NCBI RefSeq assembly: GCF_965204195.1
Contig: NZ_OZ241975.1
Coordinates: 1,054,001-1,118,000, forward strand
DNA: 64,000 nt
Source: Poriferisodalis sp965204195
GTDB lineage: Bacteria; Actinomycetota; Acidimicrobiia; Acidimicrobiales; Poriferisodalaceae
Direction of reading: 5' to 3'
Positions 26,497 to 33,422 of this stretch are shown in pieces; positions within the stretch are counted from its first letter, which is position 1, and each line of letters opens with the position of its first letter. A program made the position numbers and the translations under genes. The notes under the pieces are model-generated. The model ran no database searches, was not told where the DNA came from, and worked only from the letters and a program-made list of their open reading frames with translations.

Positions 26497-27338
26497 CCGA
26501 CACCACAGCGCCGGCGCTGACGGGCGGCGGACTCACCCGCCGGGTCGGCTTTGTGACCGACATCGCCACTATTGCCCGGCGGGCGGTTCGCAGCGTGCTG
26601 CGCGAACCCGAGTTCGTGGGACCGGCGCTCATCATCCCGGTGTTCTTCTTCGTAGTGAACGTCGGTGCGCTCGAGCCGTTCGTGGAGGCGGGGGCTGCAG
26701 CCGGCGAAGGGGCCGGCCCGATGTCGGGCGGCGTCGCCGACTACCGGGCGTTCCAGCTGCCGGTGGCGATCATCTTCGCTGTGACAGGAATCTCACGCGC
26801 CAGCGTGCTGGTGATCGACATCCAGTCCGGCTATCTCGACCGCATGCTGGTGACGCCGATTCGACGGTCCACCCTGCTGCTCGGCCTCATGGTGGCCGAC
26901 ATCGTGATGGCGCTGGGGCTGGCGCTGTTCGTGATTGTCATGGGGCTGGCCTTCGGCGTGTGGTTCGAGACCGGCGTCTTGGGACTGGCCGTGTTCTTGC
27001 TGCTGTCGATTGCGTGGAGCCTTGCGTTCACCGGCTTCCCGTACACCGTGGCGCTGCGCACCGGGAACCCTGCCGCAGTGAACTCCGCGTTCCTGATTTT
27101 CTTCCCGTTCGCGTTCCTGACGCCGGCCTTCCTGCCCCGGGAGCTGATGTCGGGCTGGATGCGCGCTGTTGCAGCCTGGAACCCGGTCACCTACCTGCTC
27201 GAGGGCATGCGCACGATCCTGACGACGGGCTGGGACGGCGCTGCGCTCGCCAAGGGCGCGGCGGCAATCCTCGGCCTCGCCGTAGTCACCTTCTTCATGG
27301 CGTTCAGGTCGCTCGGCCGTCGCGTAGCGACGGGATAG
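26493..27338 (+). CDS. ABC-2 type transporter permease (DrrB-like)
   Basis: 281 aa with about six membrane helices: the first in GPALIIPVFFFVVNVGAL, then AIIFAVTGIS, LLGLMVADIVMALGLALFVIVMG, GLAVFLLLSIAWSLAFTG, SAFLIFFPFAFLTPAFLP and the last near the C-terminus (AAAILGLAVVTFFMAF). The sequence NPVTYLLEGMRTIL before the last helix is the ABC-2 permease signature. Partner of the preceding ATPase. Its stop codon falls within the first unit of a 28-bp repeat array. Confidence 0.9.
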   Translation: MTDTTAPALTGGGLTRRVGFVTDIATIARRAVRSVLREPEFVGPALIIPVFFFVVNVGALEPFVEAGAAAGEGAGPMSGGVADYRAFQLPVAIIFAVTGISRASVLVIDIQSGYLDRMLVTPIRRSTLLLGLMVADIVMALGLALFVIVMGLAFGVWFETGVLGLAVFLLLSIAWSLAFTGFPYTVALRTGNPAAVNSAFLIFFPFAFLTPAFLPRELMSGWMRAVAAWNPVTYLLEGMRTILTTGWDGAALAKGAAAILGLAVVTFFMAFRSLGRRVATG

Positions 27339-27429
27339 ATGCAGCCGCCGGGTGGCGACCGGATAGACGCAGTCGTCGCGTAACGACGGGTGAGACACAG
27401 TCGCTGGATGGCGCCCGGCTAGGAGCTAC
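27318..27429. repeat. Four tandem 28-bp degenerate hairpin repeats between convergent genes
   Basis: Copies at 27318-27345, 27346-27373, 27374-27401 and (more degenerate) 27402-27429 keep an exact 28-bp period. The first has a perfect stem CGTCGC-GTA-GCGACG; the third keeps CGTCG/CGACG. Each unit continues with GG-x-TAGA-x-x-CAG or a variant. The first copy supplies the stop codon of the permease and the last runs into the stop of the convergent MBL gene. A transcription-termination or REP-like role is possible. Confidence 0.6.
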
Positions 27430-28067
27430 CAGCGGCGGTCGATCCACTCCTGCAGCTGGGGCGACTCGGTGCCGATCGTGGTGTCGAGGCCATGGCCGGG
27501 GAGCACCATTGTGTCTGCGGGAAACTCCGAGAACATCCGGTCCTCGATGCTGCGGATGATCTGATCGAAGTCGCCGCCGCCGCTGGTGGCGCCGGGCCCT
27601 CCCGGGAACAGGGTGTCACCGGTGAACAGCAGCGGCGTGCCCTCGACGTGAAAGCTCATGGAGCCGGCAGTGTGACCGGGATTGTGAATCGTGCGGATCC
27701 GCAGGCGGCCCACTTCGATCACGGAGTCGTCTTCGAGGATGTAGTCGTAGCTGGGCAGCATCGACGCGTCCTCGGCCGTGATGCCTACCTCGATGCCGGC
27801 GTCGCGCACGGCAGGCACGGCCTGGATGTGGTCCCAGTGGCCGTGGGTCTCCACCACCGTGACGACGCCGAGCTTCTGACACACCTCCAGCAGGCGCTCA
27901 TGCTCGTTCGAAGCGTCGATCAGCATCGCCTCGCCGGTCTCGGTGCAGCGGATGGTGAAGACGTTGTTGTCGAAGTCGTCGGGAAAGCCGTGGGGCAGGT
28001 TGCCCTCGAGCGGGCGCACGACATGCTTGTGGACTTCGATACCGGTGGCGGACCAGTGCAGAGCCAT
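27426..28067 (-). CDS. MBL-fold metallo-hydrolase (glyoxalase II-like)
   Basis: 213 aa. The metallo-beta-lactamase metal motif THGHWDH (H-x-H-x-D-H) sits near residue 73; further ligands are in NPGHTAGSMSF (His), FTGDTLFPGG (Asp) and VLPGHGLDT (His). All five expected metal-ligand positions are visible, so the enzyme should bind two metals. It is close to hydroxyacylglutathione hydrolase-like proteins, but the actual thioester or other substrate is not evident. It lies 63 bp downstream of the molybdoenzyme gene on the same strand. Confidence 0.9.
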   Translation of the reverse strand: MALHWSATGIEVHKHVVRPLEGNLPHGFPDDFDNNVFTIRCTETGEAMLIDASNEHERLLEVCQKLGVVTVVETHGHWDHIQAVPAVRDAGIEVGITAEDASMLPSYDYILEDDSVIEVGRLRIRTIHNPGHTAGSMSFHVEGTPLLFTGDTLFPGGPGATSGGGDFDQIIRSIEDRMFSEFPADTMVLPGHGLDTTIGTESPQLQEWIDRRW

Positions 28068-28130
28068 GGCCGCATCCTAAGAGCGTGCTCGGACAGGTGG
28101 GCCCGCTGCGAAGGCGGCAGCGAGCTTGGC

Positions 28131-29891
28131 TCAGGCGGCGTCCACGCGCACGGCGACGCGGTGCCAGCCTTCGGCCCCGTCGGGCCGTACGTCCTTGGGG
28201 CCTTCTGGCTGGGTCATGCCGGTGCCGTCGATGGCCCGCACTTGCAGCGAATGCGTGCCTGAGGTGGGCGTCCAGGGGAGATACCACTGCACCCAGCTCT
28301 CGTCGCCGAGCGCCTCGCCCAGATCGCACTGCTGCCACGGGCCGTCGTCGATGCGGACCTCGACGGCGCTGATGCCCCGCGTTGGCGCCCAGGCGATGCC
28401 GGCGATGGCAGTCTCGGTCCCCGCTACCGGCCGGTCGCCGCTGCCCGGCACGTCGATCCGGCTCTGCGTCTTCATCGGCCCGCGCTTCGACCATCCCCGC
28501 GGCACCCAGTAGCCGTCGAAGGCGTCCCAGGTGGTGAGGTTGATCTCCTCGATCCATTTCACCGCCGACACGTAGCCATAGAGCCCTGCCACGATCAGGC
28601 GGGCAGGAAAGCCGTGGCGGGTGGGCAGCGGCTCGCCGTTCATGCCGACGGCCAGCAGGGCGTTGCGGCCGTCGTACAGCAGAGGGGTGGGGAACCCGGC
28701 GGTCCAGTCGTCCACCGAGCGGCCGACCACCTGGTCGGCCCCCGACTGCACTCCCGCCCGCTCGAGCAGGTCCACCAGCGGCACGCCGGTCCAGACGGCG
28801 TTGCCGACGAGGTTGCCGCCGACCCGGTTCGAGACGCACGACAGCGTGACGACGTGCTCCTGGAGGTCCATCGCCAGGATCTCGTCGAAGGTCAGCTCGT
28901 AGGGATTGTCGACCATGCCGGTGAAGCTGAGCTTCCAGTTAGCCGGGTCGACCTGCGGCACCGTCAGCGCTGTGTCGATCCGGTAGAACTCGTTGTTGGG
29001 TGTCAGGTAGCTGGAGATGCCGCCGACCTCGTCGAGCGTGTCGAGCGCAGCGACCTGGGTGGCAACGGAGGGTCCAGCCGCGGTAGTGGCCGTGGGCTCA
29101 ACAGCGGTCGCCGCACCTGCGGCAGCGGTGGTGGGGGGAGGCCTCGTCGCACTCAGGTCGATGCCGGCCCGCGCGGTCTCTGCCGCAGACGGGCCGCGCA
29201 CGCCACGCCCCAGCGCCACCAATCCCACCGCGGCAACACCGGCACTGCCGACGCCGAGCAGGAACTGGCGGCGGCCGGCATCGGGCACGCCGTCGGGCCT
29301 GGCACCAGCGACGACTGCCGGTTCGCCCCCCGGGTCGGGCGGCTCGCTCGGGGGAGGTGGCTCGTGTCGGGCCGGGGCGACTCGCAGCAACAGCCTCAGC
29401 GTGATGTAGCCAAGCGCAGCGGCGACGATGGCCACCACCCACGAGCCCACGAACGGGCTCATCGGGTTGCGCGCGGCGGTCCAGCCGCCGATCACGCCGA
29501 ACGCGGCGAATCCTGCGAACGGCACCCACCGGCGCCGTGGCGCCATGGCACAAGCGCCCAGCAGGCCGCCGATGATCAGCGACACGCCGACAATGCCGAT
29601 CGCCAGCACCGCCTTGTCCTTCTCACCGAACAGCTCGATGCTCAGCTTCACCGCCCAGTCGGGCGAGTAGTCCACCAGCGCCTCGCCGACGGCCACCACG
29701 AGCGACGGGATCGAGTCCACCAGCCCGTCGATGAACTCGCCGAACGCCAGCGCGACAGCCGCACCTGCAATGCCAGCGAGCAGCCCGGCTACCGAGCCGG
29801 GTCGGCGGATGAGCCTGCCGATTCCTCGGCCGTCCGGAGCCTCGGAGGGGGAGGGGGCATCTGCCGTGGCCTCGTGGGAACTGTCGCTCAT
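28131..29891 (-). CDS. Membrane-anchored sulfite-oxidase-type molybdopterin oxidoreductase
   Basis: 586 aa from ATG 29891. The first about 200 residues hold four membrane helices (starting at VAGLLAGIAGAAVALAFG); a fifth hydrophobic segment after GRRQFLLGVG looks like a twin-arginine-type anchor and is followed by a Thr/Ala-rich linker. The catalytic molybdopterin domain (about 310-480) has the Mo-ligand Cys in VTLSCVSNRVGGNLVGNA, NAVWTGVPLVDLLERAG and RHGFPARLIVAGLYGYVSAVKWI. The last 100 residues are the Mo-cofactor dimerisation beta domain. Such proteins oxidise sulfite or reduce S/N-oxides outside the membrane; the electron partner is not encoded nearby. Confidence 0.88.
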   Translation of the reverse strand: MSDSSHEATADAPSPSEAPDGRGIGRLIRRPGSVAGLLAGIAGAAVALAFGEFIDGLVDSIPSLVVAVGEALVDYSPDWAVKLSIELFGEKDKAVLAIGIVGVSLIIGGLLGACAMAPRRRWVPFAGFAAFGVIGGWTAARNPMSPFVGSWVVAIVAAALGYITLRLLLRVAPARHEPPPPSEPPDPGGEPAVVAGARPDGVPDAGRRQFLLGVGSAGVAAVGLVALGRGVRGPSAAETARAGIDLSATRPPPTTAAAGAATAVEPTATTAAGPSVATQVAALDTLDEVGGISSYLTPNNEFYRIDTALTVPQVDPANWKLSFTGMVDNPYELTFDEILAMDLQEHVVTLSCVSNRVGGNLVGNAVWTGVPLVDLLERAGVQSGADQVVGRSVDDWTAGFPTPLLYDGRNALLAVGMNGEPLPTRHGFPARLIVAGLYGYVSAVKWIEEINLTTWDAFDGYWVPRGWSKRGPMKTQSRIDVPGSGDRPVAGTETAIAGIAWAPTRGISAVEVRIDDGPWQQCDLGEALGDESWVQWYLPWTPTSGTHSLQVRAIDGTGMTQPEGPKDVRPDGAEGWHRVAVRVDAA

Positions 29892-30158
29892 GTCTGCCCG
29901 TTTCGATGGAGGGTCGGCTTGCTGGCTGCAGGAGGCCGGCTCAGCCTCCGGGTCGAGTTTGACGGGCACCGGTCGGGGGGTCGAACCGGTGTAACCCGCT
30001 AGGGGCGCCTGTCACGAAAGCTAACGCTCCAGGTGTGCCGGAGGTTCCACCGTTTCTGAGTCGATCCGGCCGCTGGGTGATAGAACTTCGGCTGTCCATC
30101 GCACCGGCAGGGCCGGTGCTCAAGCGGCACTGGCTGCACCAGCCCCGGAGGCGCGTCC

Positions 30159-31271
30159 GTGAACTTCGCATTCACCGAGGAGCAGGAAGAGCTCCGCAAC
30201 TTCGTCCGTTCGTTCCTCGAGGAGAAGTCCCCGGAGACCACCGTTCGGGAGCTGATGGAGACCGACGACGGCTACGACCCCGCCGTGTGGTCGCAGATGG
30301 CCGAGCAGCTCGGCCTGCAGGCGCTGATCATTCCCGAGGAGTACGGCGGCCAGGGCGCCAGCTACGTGGAGCTCGGCATCGTGCTTGAGGAAATGGGCCG
30401 CAGCCTGCTGTGCTCGCCCTACTTCTCCACGGTGGTGCTGGCCGGCAACGCCATCTTGCACTCGGGCAACGAGAAGGCCAAAGAAGAGCTGCTCGAAGGC
30501 ATCGCATCGGGCGAGATCATCGCCACGCTGGCGCTGGCCGAGGCCAGCGGCCGTTGGGATGCCGAGGGCGTCGAGGTGGAGGCCACCGATACTGGCGACT
30601 CGGCGACGATCTCGGGCGAGAAGATGTTCGTGACCGACGGCGGCACGGCGAACCTGTTCGTGGTGGCAGCGCGCTGCGACGGCGGGATCCACCTGTTCAC
30701 CGTCGAGGGCGACGCAGCGGGGCTCAGCCGCGAGAACCTCGCCACTATGGACCAAACCCGCAAGCAGGCCCGCATCACTTTTGACAACACGCCGGCCAAG
30801 CACCTGTGCGACACCGACAACTTCGCCTACATCGACCAGGTGCTCGACCTGGCTGCGGTGGCGCTGGCCAGCGAGCAGGTCGGCGGTGCGCAGTTCGTGC
30901 TCGACATGGCCGTGCAGTACGCGAAGGACCGTGTGCAGTTCGGGCGCCCGATCGGCTCGTTCCAGGCCATCAAGCACAAGTGCGCAGACATGCTGCTCGA
31001 GGTCGAGTCGGCCAAGTCGGCCGCCTACTACGCGGCCTGGTGCGCTGCGGAGATGAACGACGAGCTGCCGTCGGTGGCGTCGCTTGCCAAGGCCTACTGC
31101 TCCGAGGCGTATTTCCATTGCGCCGCGGAGAACATCCAGATCCACGGCGGCATCGGCTTCACGTGGGAGCACCCCGCGCACCTGTACTTCAAGCGCGCGA
31201 AGAGCTCAGAGCTGATCTTCGGCGATCCTGCATACCACCGGGAGCAACTCGCCCAGCGCATCGGCCTCTAG
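30159..31271 (+). CDS. Acyl-CoA dehydrogenase
   Basis: 370 aa from GTG 30159 with GGAGG 7 nt upstream. FAD-dependent dehydrogenase of acyl-CoA thioesters. Seen: NFAFTEEQEELRNFVRSFLEE, the mid-region LGIVLEEMGRSLLCSPYFSTVVLA, the beta-domain segments ISGEKMFVTDGG, the C-terminal YAKDRVQFGRPIGSFQAIKHKCADM signature, and IQIHGGIGFTWEHPAHLYFKRAK. The base (Glu/Asp) cannot be fixed from the motif alone. No electron-transfer flavoprotein genes are adjacent. The chain length of the substrate is not predictable; short N-terminal region resembles acyl-CoA dehydrogenases of steroid and branched-chain pathways. Confidence 0.92.
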   Translation: MNFAFTEEQEELRNFVRSFLEEKSPETTVRELMETDDGYDPAVWSQMAEQLGLQALIIPEEYGGQGASYVELGIVLEEMGRSLLCSPYFSTVVLAGNAILHSGNEKAKEELLEGIASGEIIATLALAEASGRWDAEGVEVEATDTGDSATISGEKMFVTDGGTANLFVVAARCDGGIHLFTVEGDAAGLSRENLATMDQTRKQARITFDNTPAKHLCDTDNFAYIDQVLDLAAVALASEQVGGAQFVLDMAVQYAKDRVQFGRPIGSFQAIKHKCADMLLEVESAKSAAYYAAWCAAEMNDELPSVASLAKAYCSEAYFHCAAENIQIHGGIGFTWEHPAHLYFKRAKSSELIFGDPAYHREQLAQRIGL

Positions 31272-31348
31272 GCCGCGACACGACAAACTGAGGCAATGCG
31301 AAGCGGCAGTCGCGCCGCGCCCGCATCTGAGCTGCCGGGGAGGCACCG

Positions 31349-31795
31349 GTGATCGTCGCGGTCATCGTCATCTCATTGGTGATCGGCTTCGTCGTTGCCG
31401 CGGGCGTGGTCGGCACGCAGGCGCAGCGGTTGGGCCGCCAGCGACGCGAGCCCGTGTGGCGTCTCGCCGAGGCGGCGGAAGTCGTCGCCGATCTCGTGCC
31501 GTTCGACATTGCTGCGGCACTGGAGCCCAGCGAGCTCGAAGCGCTGCTGCGGGCACACCTCAACCAGCTGCAGTTCGCGCCCCCATTTACGCCAGACGAC
31601 GCTGATCCTGACGCTGCGGGCGAGACGAGCACGACGGTCACCGAAGACCAGTCTTCTGCGGCCGATCTGTATCGAAGCGTCCGTCGAGACGGGCTTGAGG
31701 TGTCGCTGGAGCAGGTCACCGCGGTCGCTGATGCGCACCTGGAGTACCTGCGACTGATTGGCGCACTTGCCGTCGTGGACCCCGACGGAAGCTGA
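31349..31795 (+). CDS. Hypothetical protein with single N-terminal membrane helix
   Basis: 148 aa from GTG 31349. Residues 2-22 (IVAVIVISLVIGFVVAAGVVG) form one membrane helix, followed by a basic stretch (QRLGRQRREP) that would sit in the cytoplasm. The rest is helical and acidic, with a Pro/Asp/Thr-rich linker about 80-105 and a final helix region YLRLIGALAVVD. No family recognised. Context: between an acyl-CoA dehydrogenase and a 73-aa protein. Confidence 0.6.
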   Translation: MIVAVIVISLVIGFVVAAGVVGTQAQRLGRQRREPVWRLAEAAEVVADLVPFDIAAALEPSELEALLRAHLNQLQFAPPFTPDDADPDAAGETSTTVTEDQSSAADLYRSVRRDGLEVSLEQVTAVADAHLEYLRLIGALAVVDPDGS

Positions 31796-31823
31796 GCCCG
31801 CGGCCGGACGGCAGAATGTCCCC

Positions 31824-32045
31824 ATGGAGATCCCCAGGGAGCTTGCCGGCTGCCGATTTGTCGGCGACAAGCGCAACCAGATCGTCTACGACATGGAACT
31901 GGCGTCCGATGATCCGGCGGTCACCGAGCAGCTCGCCGCCGCGGTCGCCGACATCGTGGAGGCGCAGTCGTACGCCACCTTCGGCCCCGACGAGTTGCCA
32001 GAAGCCCGCAACCGCGGCTATCGCCTGTCGCGGCTCTGCCGCTAG
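31824..32045 (+). CDS. Small hypothetical protein
   Basis: 73 aa from ATG 31824, 28 bp after the previous gene; a longer frame upstream to 31758 overlaps that gene and is unlikely. The sequence (RELAGCRFVGDKRNQIVYDM at the N-terminus, ESYATFGPDEL-like middle, RNRGYRLSRLCR at the end) has alternating strand/helix character and one Cys at each end. I recognise no family. The codon use and absence of stops suggest a real gene. Confidence 0.5.
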   Translation: MEIPRELAGCRFVGDKRNQIVYDMELASDDPAVTEQLAAAVADIVEAQSYATFGPDELPEARNRGYRLSRLCR

Positions 32046-32107
32046 GACGTGACGGTGCGCCCTGCTACAGCCGCGCAAGCGGTGCTCGGCCGACAGCGCG
32101 CAGCGAC

Positions 32108-32872
32108 GTGAGCACCGACGTCACCGAGACCACCATCGAGGGCAGCCCGGGCCTCGCAGCGATCCTGGTGCGCCCGAAGCGATCTGTCCGCAGCGGGCCG
32201 GCAGTGGTGCTGTGCCACGGTTTCCCATCGATGCAGCGGCCCGGCGTGCCGAACCGCACCTACCAGCTCTTCGCCGAGCGCATCGCCGAGGCCCAGGGCT
32301 GGACGGTGCTCGCGGTGAGCATGCGCGGCTGCGGCGAGTCTGACGGCGATTTCTCCCTGCTCGGCTGGATTGACGACATCGGCCGCTCGGTCACCCGTGT
32401 GCTCGCCGAGGGCTGCCGGGGTGTATGGCTCGTGGGCTCGACAACCGGCGGCTCTGTGGCGATCCTGGCGGCCGCGCGCGACGCCCGGATTCGCGGCGTG
32501 GCCGCGATGGCGCCCAGGGCGGATTTTGACGACTGGGCGAGCGACCCCAAGGCGTTCCTGCAGCACTGTCGCAACGTGGGTGTGATCCGAACTGATGGGT
32601 TTCCGAAGTCGACTGGCGCTTGGAATCGTGAACTGAAGCAGAACCGGGCGATGGACGCTGTGGGACAGCTGGCCGACCGGCCGCTGCTGATCCTGCACGG
32701 CATCAACGACCGGCAGGTGCCCTACGAAGAGGCCCGACATCTGGCTTCGGGGCATCCCAGTGCAGAGTTGCGCCTCATCGAGGGTGCCGACCACCGCATC
32801 CGTCACGATCCGCGAGCGGTGGCCATCCTGCTGGGCTGGCTGGAGCGCCAAGCAGCCGCCCAGTACGCCTAG
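32108..32872 (+). CDS. Alpha/beta hydrolase with Thr at the nucleophile position
   Basis: 254 aa from GTG 32108. Fold signatures: oxyanion-hole region VVLCHGFPSMQRPG, AVSMRGCGESDGDFS, the elbow LVGSTTGGSVAI, acid-bearing ILHGINDRQVPYEEA and catalytic His in EGADHRIRHD. The nucleophile elbow normally reads G-x-S-x-G; here it is G-S-T-T-G, so Thr occupies the nucleophile position. That may reduce or change activity. Substrate unknown; peptidase S15 or esterase-like roles are possible. Convergent with the MaoC gene. Confidence 0.82.
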   Translation: MSTDVTETTIEGSPGLAAILVRPKRSVRSGPAVVLCHGFPSMQRPGVPNRTYQLFAERIAEAQGWTVLAVSMRGCGESDGDFSLLGWIDDIGRSVTRVLAEGCRGVWLVGSTTGGSVAILAAARDARIRGVAAMAPRADFDDWASDPKAFLQHCRNVGVIRTDGFPKSTGAWNRELKQNRAMDAVGQLADRPLLILHGINDRQVPYEEARHLASGHPSAELRLIEGADHRIRHDPRAVAILLGWLERQAAAQYA

Positions 32873-32873
32873 C

Positions 32874-32888
32874 CGAGCGAAGCGCTCG
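32874..32888. terminator. Short hairpin between convergent genes
   Basis: CGAGCG-AAG-CGCTCG is a perfect 6-bp stem with a 3-nt loop directly after the stop of the alpha/beta hydrolase gene and before the convergent MaoC stop. It is followed within 25 bases by a short T run (gctgtttc). A weak intrinsic terminator is possible. Confidence 0.35.
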
Positions 32889-32902
32889 TGGATCGGGCTG
32901 TT

Positions 32903-33364
32903 TCAGGTGCGCCGGGCGATCATCATGTTCGCCACCGAGCGCACCACCGTGGTGCCGTGCTCGTTGACGAGTTCGTGTGCCATCTTGACGATGCCCCGGT
33001 CGGGCTTGGAGCGGCTCGGGACGAGCTCCAGCACGTCGACTACAAGCGTGAGACGGTCGCCCGGATAGACGGGCGCCAGCCACCGCAGCTCGTCGAGACC
33101 GGGTGAGCCCATGCTGGATGGCCCGAGCAGGTGCTCGCCCAGCAGCTTCATCATGATCGAGCCGGTGTGCCATCCCGAGGCGATCAGCCGGCCGTACACG
33201 GTGTGACGGGCGGCTTCGGGATCGATGTGGAACGGCTGGGGGTCGAACTTGAGGCCGAATTCGATGATCTCGGCCTCGTCGATCGTCGTGGAGCCGAACG
33301 TGAAACGCTCGCCGGCCTCGTAGTCGTCGAACCATCGCTGCGGGCACGGGATGTCGCTGGGCAT
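32903..33364 (-). CDS. MaoC-family dehydratase
   Basis: 153 aa from ATG 33364. Single hot-dog MaoC domain: RWFDDYEAGERFTFGSTTIDEAEI, the catalytic Asp/His pair in KFDPQPFHIDPEAARHTVYG, RLIASGWHTGSIMMKLL, then LRWLAPVYPGDRLTLVVDVLE. This is the (R)-specific enoyl-CoA hydratase signature. It acts on enoyl-CoA in fatty acid or related degradation, by family. It stands 58 bp downstream of aceE on the same strand and could be co-transcribed with it. Confidence 0.9.
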   Translation of the reverse strand: MPSDIPCPQRWFDDYEAGERFTFGSTTIDEAEIIEFGLKFDPQPFHIDPEAARHTVYGRLIASGWHTGSIMMKLLGEHLLGPSSMGSPGLDELRWLAPVYPGDRLTLVVDVLELVPSRSKPDRGIVKMAHELVNEHGTTVVRSVANMMIARRT

Positions 33365-33422
33365 CGGGACAGTCTGGCGGCGTAGGCCGGACATCACCGG
33401 ACATGCCCGCTGCTCGCAGGGC

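Noticed and set aside
27318..27429. CRISPR array
   Set aside because: Units are directly adjacent without spacers, are degenerate, and no cas genes are present.
29892..30158. Possible tRNA or riboswitch in the 267-bp gap before the acyl-CoA dehydrogenase
   Set aside because: GGTCGAACC resembles a T-arm by chance, but no acceptor or anticodon stem pairs around it.
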